Shown: positions 48,100 to 57,342, counted from the stretch's first letter. The stretch: 64,000 bases of DNA from Ruthenibacterium avium (GCA_019118905.1 DWYA01000096.1:1-64000); one strand, 5' to 3'. The notes: a model not told the origin generated them from the sequence alone. Translations and numbers: made by a program.

Positions 48100-49713
48100 T
48101 TAAGCCAGATATTTTTGCAGTGCGGCACGGACAGCGCCTTTTCCGGCCAGTTCTTCCACAAAAATGCGCTCGATTTTCTCGCCCAATCCGGCTTCCCACA
48201 GGTCAACGCCAAAGATGGAAGCATTGGACAAAATGGGTTTCAGCTGGCCGTTGTAGCTTTCCGGCTTGCCGGCTTCAATGCCGGACAATGCCTGGGTCAA
48301 TTCCTCTTTCATCGGGTCTGCCGAAACTTCCATGGGCTGCAAGTTGTCGTCTACCCCCAGCAGATAGCGCAGCCAGCCGGCCAGCGCCAAGGGAATGGCG
48401 TTCAGCTGAGACACATCCTTGCCCTGTGCCAGATAGCTCTTAATGGTTTCGCCGAAGCGGATGCCCACTTTTTGAGAGGTGTCTGTGGCAATGCGCTGCG
48501 GTGCGTCCGGCATGAACGGGTTGGGCAGACGCTCGCCTACTACTTCGTCAATGAAGGCTTTCGGGCTGAGGATTTTCGGGTCAACCACAACGGGCAAGCC
48601 CTCCTGATAGCCCAGCGTGCGCACCAGATTCACAAGGTCCGTATCCTTCATTTCCTCGCAAATCAGCGTATAGCCCAGCATACAGCCGTAAACGCTCATG
48701 GCCGTGTGCAAGGGGTTGAGGCAGGTAGTGACCTTCATGCGCTCGGTGTTGTTGACGGTCTCGCGGTCGGTCAGATAAACGCCGGCTTTTTCCAGCGCCG
48801 GGCGGCCATTGGGGAACGAGTCCTCAATGACGAGATACTGCGGGCGCTCGGCGTTTACAAACGGTGCGATAAAGGTATTTTTGCCCGTAACAATCGGAGC
48901 CATATCGGCAATGCCGTCGGCAGCAAGGCTTTCCTCTACGCTTTTGGCGGGACGCGGAGTAATTTTATCAATCATGCTCCACGGGAAGGAAACTTTGGCA
49001 GGGTCGGACAGATAATCGGCAAAGCCCTGCGGAGCAAAGCCGTTTTTCACCCATGCTTCGGCAACCGTGCGAACACTGCCGGACAACTTTTCACCATTGT
49101 GGCTGCAATTGTCCATCGACACGACAGCAACAGGCGCAGCGCCCGCCTCATAACGAGCCAAAAGCAGCGCGGCCACTATGCTCATGGCGTGGCGTGCTTT
49201 GGCCGGGCCGTTTGCCATGTCCTCCTCCACAACGGGCAAAAGCGTGCCGTCGGCGCGGTAAAGGGCATAGCCTTTCTCCGTGATGGTAAAGCTGACCATT
49301 TGCAGGCTGTCGGCGGTGAAAATCTCACGCAGACGCTGCATCATGCCTTCGTCGGTGCTGTCGGCGCGCAGACCCTCGGTGACGCTGGCAATAATTTCGC
49401 GCGTGGTGGTTGCGTCGGCATTCAGGGTGACATTCATGGTCAGGTTGTCAAACGGGGTGTAAATCTTGTCGATAATGTCATAGTCGAAAGTATCGGCTGC
49501 AATAATGCCGCGGTCGGCAAGACCTTCGTTTAACAAGTGCTGCTGAAGCGCAGCAACAAAGCCGCGGAAAATGTTTCCCGCACCGAAGTGTACCCAGATG
49601 GGGGCTTTGGCGGTGGCGTCCACTACTGCCTGTACGTCAAATTTGGGCAATTTAACGTTGGCTTTTTCCCAAGCGGCGCGGTCGTTCAAGCTGTTTCTTG
49701 TCATGTGAAGCAT
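48100..49713 (-). CDS. uxuB: Mannitol dehydrogenase family, probable fructuronate reductase
   Basis: A 537-aa oxidoreductase of the polyol-specific long-chain family. N-terminal VHFGAGNIFRGFVAALQQHLL, the internal SMDNCSHNGEKLSG motif (catalytic Lys/Asn region), and NPLHTAMSVYGCMLGY are those of D-fructuronate reductase, which makes D-mannonate from glucuronate-derived fructuronate. ATG 49713 is preferred: AAAGG is 12 bases upstream, whereas ATG 49725 touches it. It follows the Zn-dehydrogenase gene by about 74 bases in the same direction. uxuA is not present in the window. Confidence 0.88.
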   Translation of the reverse strand: MLHMTRNSLNDRAAWEKANVKLPKFDVQAVVDATAKAPIWVHFGAGNIFRGFVAALQQHLLNEGLADRGIIAADTFDYDIIDKIYTPFDNLTMNVTLNADATTTREIIASVTEGLRADSTDEGMMQRLREIFTADSLQMVSFTITEKGYALYRADGTLLPVVEEDMANGPAKARHAMSIVAALLLARYEAGAAPVAVVSMDNCSHNGEKLSGSVRTVAEAWVKNGFAPQGFADYLSDPAKVSFPWSMIDKITPRPAKSVEESLAADGIADMAPIVTGKNTFIAPFVNAERPQYLVIEDSFPNGRPALEKAGVYLTDRETVNNTERMKVTTCLNPLHTAMSVYGCMLGYTLICEEMKDTDLVNLVRTLGYQEGLPVVVDPKILSPKAFIDEVVGERLPNPFMPDAPQRIATDTSQKVGIRFGETIKSYLAQGKDVSQLNAIPLALAGWLRYLLGVDDNLQPMEVSADPMKEELTQALSGIEAGKPESYNGQLKPILSNASIFGVDLWEAGLGEKIERIFVEELAGKGAVRAALQKYLA

Positions 49714-49787
49714 GGGTAAGGTCATCCTTTCTGTTCGATTGAAGTATTTTTGGTTTCTCGATGCAAATTATTTGCTGAAAAACTCCG

Positions 49788-50819
49788 TTACTCGTTTGCG
49801 TCAAATGTGAGTACAATCTTGCGCACTTCGTTTGCGTGGGTATCGGCAAAATCAAACGCGGCTTGCGCGTCCAAATAAGAGAAGGTGTGCGAAACTTCGC
49901 CGGTCAAATCAATCGCATGGGTTTTCACCAGCTCAACGGCCTCTCCGAAACGGCGGTTTTGCAGACGGCTGCCGCGCACATCCAGCTCTTTGGAGGTAAT
50001 CAGGAACTGGTTGACTTCGTCCGGGCTGGTGGAAAAGCCCATGGTCATCACACGCCCGGCATTGCCGGCGGCTTGCAGCAGGCTCAAAAGGCTGCCTTTG
50101 ACACACGCGGCATCAATGCAAAGGGTGGGGCCGTAGCCGTCCGTCAGCTCTTTGGCGCGCTGTGCCACGTCCTCGCGGTCACTGCGAATAACGGCATCTG
50201 CACCGTTTTTCAAAGCAGCCTCCAGCTTGGCGTCGTCAATATCGGCCACAATGATTTTGGCGGGGTGATGCAGCTTCACAACGCTTAAAATGCGGCTTCC
50301 CAGCGCACCGGCGCCCATAATCAGCACGGTGTCCTCCGCCTCAATTTCGGCGCGTGCGCAGCACTGAATGGCGATGGTAGTCGGCTCGATCAAAACGGCG
50401 TCAACATCGGAAATGTGGTCGGGCAGAAGATAGCAGTCGCTCTCGTTGACGGCCATCCACTGGCGATAGCCGCCGTCAATGTGAACGCCGCGCACTTTCA
50501 AATTGCCGCATACGTTCGGACGGCCTTTGCGGCAAGCATAGCATGTTCCGCAAGCGGTCACTTGGTCGACAATCACGCGGTCGCCCGGCTTGACGCGGGA
50601 AACGCCCGGCCCCACTTGCTCTACCACGCCTACCATTTCATGGCCGATGACGCGCGGATAAGTGGCGGCGGCGTTGGTGCCGTGGTAGATACCGCGGTCA
50701 CTGCCGCAAATGCCCGCCGCTGTCATGCGGATGAGCACGTTGTTTGTTTCGTCGATGACGGGCTTTTCCATGTCAATGATACGCAGTTCGCCCGGTTTTA
50801 CAATTTGTACAGCTTTCAT
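49788..50819 (-). CDS. Zinc-dependent alcohol dehydrogenase (polyol/L-galactonate type)
   Basis: A 343-aa medium-chain dehydrogenase. Catalytic zinc ligands in AAGICGSDRG and GHEMVG, structural zinc Cys in CGTCYACRKGRPNVC, and a nucleotide-binding GAGALGSRIL. Upstream of uxuB in the same direction and sharing an operator-like motif with uxaB, it resembles YjjN/LgoD (L-galactonate oxidoreductase) or iditol dehydrogenases, which feed tagaturonate/fructuronate pathways. The substrate assignment is inference. GAGAGGGAG precedes ATG 50819. Confidence 0.88.
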   Translation of the reverse strand: MKAVQIVKPGELRIIDMEKPVIDETNNVLIRMTAAGICGSDRGIYHGTNAAATYPRVIGHEMVGVVEQVGPGVSRVKPGDRVIVDQVTACGTCYACRKGRPNVCGNLKVRGVHIDGGYRQWMAVNESDCYLLPDHISDVDAVLIEPTTIAIQCCARAEIEAEDTVLIMGAGALGSRILSVVKLHHPAKIIVADIDDAKLEAALKNGADAVIRSDREDVAQRAKELTDGYGPTLCIDAACVKGSLLSLLQAAGNAGRVMTMGFSTSPDEVNQFLITSKELDVRGSRLQNRRFGEAVELVKTHAIDLTGEVSHTFSYLDAQAAFDFADTHANEVRKIVLTFDANE

Positions 50820-50872
50820 AGCGGCTCCCTCTCTTAATATCAGCATTGCAGAAAAACGATTTCTTTAAGCTC

Positions 50873-50901
50873 ATTGTATCACTTGTATACTAGTATTTCA
50901 A
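50873..50901 (-). promoter_or_regulatory. Promoter with TTGTATAC operator-like motif for the Zn-dehydrogenase/uxuB genes
   Basis: Minus strand TTGAAA (50901-50896), 17-base spacer, TACAAT (50878-50873). The spacer contains ACTTGTATACTAGT (50881-50894), sharing TTGTATAC with the uxaB upstream palindrome at 9772-9791. Confidence 0.65.
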
Positions 50902-50904
50902 GCG

Positions 50905-50950
50905 TTTTTTAAAAAATCCTCCCGTCCGCCCGAAAGCGGAAGGGAGGAGA
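50905..50950 (-). terminator. Terminator of ackA
   Basis: Minus strand TCCTCCCTTCCGC / GCGGACGGGAGGA stem with a small loop, followed by a TTTTTT run. Confidence 0.85.
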
Positions 50951-50990
50951 GCAGCTTTGGCGCGGCACAGCCGGTCAAAAGCGCTGTTTT

Positions 50991-52190
50991 TTATTTTGCA
51001 GCTTCTACAAGCTCCTTGGTGTCGCGGGCAATCATCAGTTCCTCGTTGGTGCAGACAACCAAAATCTTCACGCGGCTGTTTTCCGCAGAGATATCGTTGA
51101 TGTCCAAGCCGCGCACTTTGTTCTTTTCGGGGTCAAGCGCAACGCCCAAATATTCCATGTTGTCGCAGACAGCTTCACGCAGAGCGCAGTCATTCTCACC
51201 GATACCGCCGGTGAACACGATGCAGTCGAGGCCGCCCATGGCTGCGGAATAAGCGCCGATGTATTTTTTAATCTGATAGTTCAGCATATCTTCAGCCAGC
51301 TGTGCGCGTTTGTTGCCGTTCTGAGCAGCGCTTTCGACGTCGCGCTTGTCGCTGGAAACGCCGGAAATGCCCAGCAAGCCGGAATTTTTGTTCAGGTAAT
51401 CTGCCATTTCTTGGCCGTGAATGCCCAGCTTCTGCTCCATATAAGTAACAACAGAGGGGTCAACGTCACCGCAGCGGGTGCCCATCAGCACGCCTGCCAG
51501 CGGGGTGAGACCCATGCTGGTGTCGATGCACTTGCCGTTTTCCACAGCAGTGATGGAGCTGCCGTTGCCCAGATGGCAGGTAACCATCTTCAAATCATTG
51601 CGGCTCAAGTATTTTGCAGCAGCCAGGCTGACATAGCGGTGGCTGGTGCCGTGTGCGCCGTAGCGGCGGATGGAGTATTTTTCATACATCTCATAGGGAA
51701 CACCATAGATGTAAGCCTTCGGGGGCATCGTCTGGTGGAAGGTGGTGTCGAATACAACCACGTTGGGAACATTTTCACCAAACACAGCCTTAGCGCTGCG
51801 CAGACCCTGAACGTGTGCCATGTTGTGCACGGGAGCCAGCGGAGCAATCTCCTCAATTTTGTCAATGATGGCATCGGTGACGATCTCAGACTTGGTGAAG
51901 AACTCAGCGCCCTGCACTACGCGGTGGCCGATCGCGGAAATCTCGCTTTTATCTTTCACCACAGCGCCTTCGCCCTGCGTCATCATTTCTACTACTTTCA
52001 TGAAAGCCTCGGTGTGGGTGGGGAAGTCAACCTCCTGTGTCCACTCGCCGCCGTTTGCCTTGTGGATGATACGGCTTCCGTCAATGCCGATGCGTTCGCA
52101 CAAGCCTTTGCACAGAACGCTTTCATCCTGCATGTTGATCAGCTGATACTTCAAAGAGCTGGAACCACAATTGATTACGAGAACATTCAT
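50991..52190 (-). CDS. ackA: Acetate kinase
   Basis: A 399-aa ASKHA-fold kinase converting acetyl phosphate and ADP to acetate and ATP. Family signatures NVLVINCGSSSLKYQL (residues 2-17), VFDTTFHQTMP, GAHGTSHRYVS, CHLGNGSSI and FTGGIGEN are intact. ATG 52190 has GGAGG 7 bases upstream. No pta gene is beside it. It is divergent from the tRNA acetate ligase gene (222 bases), which uses acetate directly. Confidence 0.97.
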   Translation of the reverse strand: MNVLVINCGSSSLKYQLINMQDESVLCKGLCERIGIDGSRIIHKANGGEWTQEVDFPTHTEAFMKVVEMMTQGEGAVVKDKSEISAIGHRVVQGAEFFTKSEIVTDAIIDKIEEIAPLAPVHNMAHVQGLRSAKAVFGENVPNVVVFDTTFHQTMPPKAYIYGVPYEMYEKYSIRRYGAHGTSHRYVSLAAAKYLSRNDLKMVTCHLGNGSSITAVENGKCIDTSMGLTPLAGVLMGTRCGDVDPSVVTYMEQKLGIHGQEMADYLNKNSGLLGISGVSSDKRDVESAAQNGNKRAQLAEDMLNYQIKKYIGAYSAAMGGLDCIVFTGGIGENDCALREAVCDNMEYLGVALDPEKNKVRGLDINDISAENSRVKILVVCTNEELMIARDTKELVEAAK

Positions 52191-52411
52191 TTTCTTTTCC
52201 TCCAATACAACATCGCAAACAAGCTTTGCCCGATGCGCCGAATGCGCCGTTTTAGAAAAATTGGAAATCGAACAAAAAGACTTTATCTGCCTAATTATTT
52301 ATTATATAATCGAAGTAACGGTTTTTCAAGACATGAACGAAAAAAACGCCGGATGCCGCAGAGCGGCAAGCGTTTTGAGTGACTTATTTGACTCATAGAA
52401 AGGAAAAACGC

Positions 52412-53635
52412 ATGAAAATTGCGGGAATCATTGCCGAATACCATCCGTTTCACAACGGACACGCCTGGCAGCTGGCCGAGGTGCGCCGCCGCGGGTTTGA
52501 CGCGGTGGTGTGCGTGATGAGCACGGGTGTGGTACAGCGCGGCGAGTGTGAGCTGATACCCTACCCGGTGCGCGTCAAAGCGGCGCTTTGCGCAGGAGCC
52601 GACTTGGTACTGGCTTTACCAGCGCCGTATGCAGGCAAAAGCGCCGAGGGGTTTGCTTTTGCGGCGGTTGCGCTGCTGGACGCGCTGGGCTGTGTCGATA
52701 CGCTGTGCTTTGGTACAGAAACAGCGGATGAAACGGCGCTGATGCGCGCTGCCCGCGTGCTGGAAAGCCCGGCGTTCGGCGGGGCGATGCGCGCGAAGCT
52801 GGACAGCGGCATGACCGCCCCGCAGGCGCGCGCTGAGGCCGCAGCGGAATTGCTGGGGTATGAAGCCGATTTTTTAAAACAGCCAAACCACATTTTAGGC
52901 GTGGATTACTGCCGCGCTTTGCTGAAAAACAGCAGCATCAAGCCGCTTGCGCTTGTGCGCGTTGGAGCAGCCCATGACAGCGCCCTGCAAGGCCGCCATG
53001 AAGGTGTGCAGTATGCCAGCGCTTCCCATTTGCGCCGCTTGTGGCAGCAGCAAGGCGTACAGGCGCTTGCGCCTTATGTGCCGCAGGAAAGCAATTGCCT
53101 CTATCAGCAAGCGCAGAGTAACGGCCTTGTACGCGATGACCGTGCGTTTTCCACAGCGCTTCTCAGCCGTCTGCGCGCGATGACGGAAAGCGATATGGCC
53201 GCTGTACGCCTTTCGGGGGAAGGGCTTTCCAATCGGCTGTATCATGCGGTGCAAAAAGCGTCAAACGCCGAAGATTTGTTAAGACGGCTGCAAACAAAGC
53301 GCTATCCCACGGCGCGTCTGCGCCGCTTGATGCTGGACGCGGCACTGGGCTATTCAGACGATTTGCCTGTGCTGCCGCCCTATCTGCATGTGCTGGGTGC
53401 GAGCAAGGCGGGGTTTGATGTTCTGAAACAGGCTGCACCGCGTTTGCCGATGGGCACAAGCCTTGCGGCACTTTCCCGCCAAAACGAGAAATGCCTTGCC
53501 GTGGCGTGCGCCCATGCCGCCGCGGTGGATTTTTCCTCGCTGTGCCGCAGCCGTCCGCAGCCGTGCGGGCTGGCGTATACGCAGCCGCTGTGCAAATATC
53601 CAGGAGATACTTTGCGCGATTCAAAACAAGAATAA
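52412..53635 (+). CDS. tmcAL: tRNA(Met) cytidine acetate ligase
   Basis: A 407-aa nucleotidyltransferase-like protein of the YlbM/TmcAL family, which uses ATP and acetate to make N4-acetylcytidine at the wobble base of elongator tRNA-Met. The adenylation signature is GIIAEYHPFHNGHAWQL (residues 4-20), with MSTGVVQRGE and KQPNHILGVDYCRAL further on. AAAGGAA precedes ATG 52412. It stands alone and is divergent from ackA; the two share acetate as substrate or product. Confidence 0.92.
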   Translation: MKIAGIIAEYHPFHNGHAWQLAEVRRRGFDAVVCVMSTGVVQRGECELIPYPVRVKAALCAGADLVLALPAPYAGKSAEGFAFAAVALLDALGCVDTLCFGTETADETALMRAARVLESPAFGGAMRAKLDSGMTAPQARAEAAAELLGYEADFLKQPNHILGVDYCRALLKNSSIKPLALVRVGAAHDSALQGRHEGVQYASASHLRRLWQQQGVQALAPYVPQESNCLYQQAQSNGLVRDDRAFSTALLSRLRAMTESDMAAVRLSGEGLSNRLYHAVQKASNAEDLLRRLQTKRYPTARLRRLMLDAALGYSDDLPVLPPYLHVLGASKAGFDVLKQAAPRLPMGTSLAALSRQNEKCLAVACAHAAAVDFSSLCRSRPQPCGLAYTQPLCKYPGDTLRDSKQE

Positions 53636-53640
53636 ATAAT

Positions 53641-53697
53641 AAAACACCGCCTTTTTTCTAACACAATACCTGAGCGAAAAAAGACGGTGTTTTTTAA
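53641..53697. terminator. Terminator after tmcAL
   Basis: AAAACACCG-CCTTTTTTC and GAAAAAAG-ACGGTGTTTTTT, an 18-bp stem with one mismatch, between convergent genes. Confidence 0.82.
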
Positions 53698-53702
53698 TTT
53701 AG

Positions 53703-53750
53703 ACACTTTCTGAAAAGTAGAAATTTTCAGCTTGTTGTTTTCAGAAATAT
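53703..53750. repeat. Solo arm of the inverted-repeat element
   Basis: CACTTTCTGAAAAGTAGAAATTTTCA closely matches the end repeats at 20555-20581 and 20759-20785. No second arm is seen nearby. It sits between the tmcAL terminator and the end of the zinc operon. Confidence 0.5.
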
Positions 53751-53751
53751 C

Positions 53752-54240
53752 CTAGGATTCTGCGGGCGGCCGGTCAATTTGAAACTCCTGCACGCGCAAG
53801 CGGCAAAGCGTCACGGTGTTAAGCTGGTAGGTTTCAAATACGCCGTCTACCGTTACCATGCTTCCCCTTTCTGGATAAGACGCGGTGCTGCCTTCCTCGA
53901 GTATCACTTCTAATCCCTGAATGCAGCAAGCACCGGCGTCCTGCACCACAATGGCATAATAGGAGCTGCTGCCTTCTTCCATAGCGGGAAATTTCCGAAA
54001 TTCCCCGGTCATACGAACCGTTTTCCCTTCATACGTTTCCGGGTCTATAATCATGTTGTAGATTTCTGCAAAGCGCACGGTTTCGCTGATCTGCGTGAGG
54101 TCAACATCTACCTCCGAATTTTGCGAAACGCCGGAAAGGGAAAGCTTTGTCGGCGTTTTTTCTTCGGCATTTTCGCCGCAGCCGGTCAGAAGAAAGAATG
54201 CGCTAAGCAAAGATAACGGTACAAAAAGCTTTTTTTTCAT
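53752..54240 (-). CDS. Lipoprotein of the zinc operon with OB-like domain
   Basis: A 162-aa lipoprotein. Signal MKKKLFVPLSLLSAFFLLTGC with lipidated Cys21. The mature part has YNMIIDPETYEGKTVRMTGEF, VVQDAGACCIQGLEVIL and VTVDGVFETYQLN, a small beta-rich domain with a CC pair that recalls the YcgQ-type domain of the fusion at 5512-6456. Its start overlaps the znuB stop (ATGA). Probably helps zinc capture or delivery at the outer membrane face of the cell membrane; inferred from context. Confidence 0.78.
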   Translation of the reverse strand: MKKKLFVPLSLLSAFFLLTGCGENAEEKTPTKLSLSGVSQNSEVDVDLTQISETVRFAEIYNMIIDPETYEGKTVRMTGEFRKFPAMEEGSSSYYAIVVQDAGACCIQGLEVILEEGSTASYPERGSMVTVDGVFETYQLNTVTLCRLRVQEFQIDRPPAES

Positions 54241-55088
54241 GCACGACCTCCCGCAAAACGGCCCACAAGAGAGAACAGGAAAAAGCCGATTAAGTTGGCG
54301 GCGACAATGGTAGAGCCGACGGGTGTTCCGGCGATAACGGCAAATAAAATGCCGAAAAGGGCGCACACCACAGCAAACACTGCCGCGCAAATGGTGACAG
54401 ACAAAAAGCTTTTGAACACGCGCATGGCCGCCAAAGCGGGGAAGATGACCAGCGCCGAAATGAGCAGTGAGCCGACAAGGTTCATCGCAAGTACGATGAT
54501 TACGGCAATCACTACGGCAATCAGCAAGTTATAAAGCCCGGCGCGCACTCCGGTAGCCTGTGCGAATGTTTCGTCAAACGTGACGGCAAAAATTTTGTGG
54601 TAGAACAACACAAAAACAACCACAACGGCAAGCGATAAAATGACGCACAGCCAAACCTCAAACGGCTGAAGCGTCAAAATCGAAGTTGCACCAAACAGCG
54701 TGGTGCAGACATCGCCCGAAAGATTGGACGAAGTGGAGAACACATTCATCAGCAAGTAGCCAATGGCCAAAGAACCCACGGAGAACATGGCGACGGTGGC
54801 GTCGCCTTTGAGCTTGGCGTTTTGCCCGGTGTGCAGCAAAATGACGGCGCAAATCATGGTTAAGGGCAAAACCAGCAGCATCTCATTTGTCAAATTCAGC
54901 ACCGACGCAATGCAAATGCCGCCAAACGCAACGTGGGAAAGGCCGTCTCCAATAAAGGAAAACCGTTTGAGTACCAGAGTGACGCCCAAAAGAGAGGAGC
55001 AAAGTGCAATGAGCACGCCGACAATCAGCGCGTATTGTACAAAAGGATATTGCCAATAGAATAAAAGCTTTTCCAAAATACCGCTCAT
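54237..55088 (-). CDS. znuB: Zinc ABC transporter permease
   Basis: A 283-aa ABC-3 family permease with about eight helices. Typical elements are FIGDGLSHVAFGGICIA near the N-terminus, FYHKIFAVTFDETFAQATGV in the middle and VVGSLLISALVIFPALAAM-like segment NLVGSLLISALVIFPALAA. It is translated with znuC (ATGA overlap at 55085) and followed by the lipoprotein. Moves zinc, possibly manganese, into the cell. Confidence 0.92.
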   Translation of the reverse strand: MSGILEKLLFYWQYPFVQYALIVGVLIALCSSLLGVTLVLKRFSFIGDGLSHVAFGGICIASVLNLTNEMLLVLPLTMICAVILLHTGQNAKLKGDATVAMFSVGSLAIGYLLMNVFSTSSNLSGDVCTTLFGATSILTLQPFEVWLCVILSLAVVVVFVLFYHKIFAVTFDETFAQATGVRAGLYNLLIAVVIAVIIVLAMNLVGSLLISALVIFPALAAMRVFKSFLSVTICAAVFAVVCALFGILFAVIAGTPVGSTIVAANLIGFFLFSLVGRFAGGRA

Positions 55089-55798
55089 TGTGCGTCACCG
55101 CCTTTCCATGCCGCAAAGCGCTGGCCAAGCGCGCTTTGCCGGTATTCCTCGCGCGTGCCGAAAAACACGCTTTCGCCTAAGTGGAGGATATGGCTGGGGT
55201 ACTCCAGCGCTGCGCTGACGTCGTGCGAAACCATAATCACGGTAATGCCGTCATCGCGGTTGAGCTGTTGAATCATGGCGTACATATCGGCGGTGGCTTT
55301 GGGGTCCAGCCCGGAAACGGGTTCGTCCAAAATCAACAATTTTTTCGTGGCACACAGCGCGCGCGCCAAAAGCACGCGCTGCTGCTGACCGCCGGAAAGT
55401 TCACGATAGCAGCGCTTTTCCATGCCGTCTAAGCCCAGTCGGTGGAGATGTGCTGCGGCTTGCTGCTTTTGCGCTCGCGTGTAGAACGGGCGAAAGCCGC
55501 ATTGTGCCTGAAAGCCGGAAAGCGCTACTTCCCGCACCGAAGCGGGAAAGTCGCGCTGAAGTGCCGTTTGCTGGGGCAGATACCCAATGCCGCCGTTTTG
55601 AATGTCCTGTGAAAACTCAATTTTCCCGCTTAACAAAGGGGTCAGCCCCAGAAGGGTTTTCAGCAAGGTGGATTTGCCGCAGCCGTTTTCTCCCACAATG
55701 CAAAGATAGTCGCCTTCGTTTACGCAAAAACTGAGCGGTGCGTCAAACAGCGTTTTATCATAGCCCAGTTGTGCGTTTGTTACGGTAATTTGTGCCAT
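55085..55798 (-). CDS. znuC: Zinc ABC transporter ATP-binding protein
   Basis: A 237-aa ATPase: Walker A GENGCGKST, signature LSGGQQQRVLLARAL, Walker B LLILDEPVSGLD and switch His in MVSHDVSA. ATG 55798 (MAQITVTNAQLGYD) is preferred over a more distal ATG because AGGAGGG lies 6 bases upstream. Second transporter gene of the zur-znuACB operon. Confidence 0.94.
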   Translation of the reverse strand: MAQITVTNAQLGYDKTLFDAPLSFCVNEGDYLCIVGENGCGKSTLLKTLLGLTPLLSGKIEFSQDIQNGGIGYLPQQTALQRDFPASVREVALSGFQAQCGFRPFYTRAQKQQAAAHLHRLGLDGMEKRCYRELSGGQQQRVLLARALCATKKLLILDEPVSGLDPKATADMYAMIQQLNRDDGITVIMVSHDVSAALEYPSHILHLGESVFFGTREEYRQSALGQRFAAWKGGDAQ

Positions 55799-55818
55799 GT
55801 TGCCCTCCTGAAAGCGCA

Positions 55819-56844
55819 TCACGCACAGCCGAGTGCTGTGCGCAGAACGCCTAAGTTTTCCTGCATTACGCTAAGGTACGTCACGCCCTCATCCGCCTGT
55901 GCGCGGGTGATGGACTGCATGGAATTCAGGATTAAAATTTCCGGTGCTGTGCCGCCGCTGTTCTGCGCCACCGTCTGCGCAATTTTTCCGTTGGAATCGT
56001 CAATGGTCAAAATGGCGCCAAGCGAAAGCTCGCCCACCTTCTGCGCCAAAAAACTGATCGTTTCAAAGCTTGCTTGGGTATCGGTAGAGCAGCCTGCGAA
56101 GGCGGCGTAATAGGAAAGGCCGTAGTCATCCGTCAGATAGCGGAAGGGGAAACGGTCGGCAAAAAGCAGGGTTTTGGTGGATGCACTGTCGGCAGCTTGA
56201 CGGAATTGCGCGTCCAGTTCGGAAAGCTCGGCTTGATAGGCTTCGGCATTTTGTTCGAGCTGCTGGGCCGACTCCGGCAGCAATTGAGCCAATGCGTCAG
56301 CGAGTGCATCACAGACGATTTCAGCGTTTTGAATGGACAGCCATACATGTTCATCATATACGGCGTTCTCGTCATGGTCGTGTTCTTCGTCCTCGTGGTC
56401 GTGTTCCATTCCCTCCACAAGCTCCTCGGTTTTCAAGCGGTCGGCAAGCAGCTCCATCAAATTGATTTCCACACGGTCGGGGTTCGGATTTTGTTCACAG
56501 GCCTCCTGAATCCATTGGTCGGATGTGCCGCCGACATAAACCAGCAAATCGGCCTCGGAGACCGTCATAATGTCCTTTGCGGTGGCTTGGTAATTGTGAA
56601 AGTCTACGCCGTCCCCCAGCAAGAACTGCAAGCTGGCTTTGTCTTGTGCCTGTGTACCCAAAATTTGGCGTGTCCAGTCATACAGCGGAAAAATGGTGGT
56701 GACGATTTGTACTTGCTCGGAGCTGCCCGGGGTGACCGCTGTAACCCCCTGCGCTTCGGTTTGGGCGGCAGGAGTGCCGCAGGCTGTCAAAACACCTACC
56801 GCCGTGCAGCAGGCCAAAAAAACAGAAATAACACGTTTAAACAT
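55819..56844 (-). CDS. znuA: Zinc-binding lipoprotein of the ABC transporter
   Basis: A 341-aa cluster A-I metal-binding protein. Lipoprotein signal ending VLTAC (Cys22). After TTIFPLYDWTRQIL the zinc-ligand motif DFHNYQATAK is present, then a His/Asp-rich loop (residues 147-158, EHDHEDEEHDHD) typical for zinc, and DEHVWLS with the next ligand. GGAGG lies upstream of ATG 56844. 15 bases separate it from zur. Confidence 0.93.
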   Translation of the reverse strand: MFKRVISVFLACCTAVGVLTACGTPAAQTEAQGVTAVTPGSSEQVQIVTTIFPLYDWTRQILGTQAQDKASLQFLLGDGVDFHNYQATAKDIMTVSEADLLVYVGGTSDQWIQEACEQNPNPDRVEINLMELLADRLKTEELVEGMEHDHEDEEHDHDENAVYDEHVWLSIQNAEIVCDALADALAQLLPESAQQLEQNAEAYQAELSELDAQFRQAADSASTKTLLFADRFPFRYLTDDYGLSYYAAFAGCSTDTQASFETISFLAQKVGELSLGAILTIDDSNGKIAQTVAQNSGGTAPEILILNSMQSITRAQADEGVTYLSVMQENLGVLRTALGCA

Positions 56845-56859
56845 AAAAACCTCCGGTGG

Positions 56860-57318
56860 TTAAAAGTGATGACAGCACGATGCCGACGGTGAAACGCTGC
56901 CCTTTGTACGGCAGGCTTCACATACGCCGTAAAATACAGTGCGGGTGGGATTGAGCGCAAACCCATGCGCACTGAGTACATGCTCGGAAATATCTTCTAA
57001 AATGTGGCAGTTTAAGTGAATCAGCGTTCCGCACGATTCACATTTGCAGTGGACACAAGGGGTGTGACGCTCGTTGTGCCCGTCGCCCAAGTATTCAAAA
57101 CAGGCGCTGTGTGTATTTTCCACGGTGTATTTTGCCACAACGCCTTGGGAAACCAAACGTTCTAAATTGCGGTAAACCGTGGCTGTGCCCATGGAAACGC
57201 CTTCCCGATGCAGCCCTTCGCAAATTTCTGCGGCGGTCACATGCTGCCCTTCAAAGAGTTTCAGATACTCGGTAAGCTGCAACAGCTGTTTGGTTTGATA
57301 TGGTGCTTTCGCTCCCAT
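56860..57318 (-). CDS. zur: Fur-family zinc uptake regulator
   Basis: A 152-aa Fur-type repressor. Winged helix with HVTAAEICEGLHREGVSMGTATVYRNLERL (residues about 26-55), sensor/structural Cys in HTPCVHCKCESCG and VCEACR, and His-rich C-terminal CCHHF. It leads the znuACB-lipoprotein operon and lies just behind a promoter fully covered by an inverted pair of Fur-like boxes. Because of the genes it precedes, Zur is favoured over Fur or PerR. Confidence 0.9.
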   Translation of the reverse strand: MGAKAPYQTKQLLQLTEYLKLFEGQHVTAAEICEGLHREGVSMGTATVYRNLERLVSQGVVAKYTVENTHSACFEYLGDGHNERHTPCVHCKCESCGTLIHLNCHILEDISEHVLSAHGFALNPTRTVFYGVCEACRTKGSVSPSASCCHHF

Positions 57319-57342
57319 GTAAGCCGCCCCTTTTCTTCCAAT

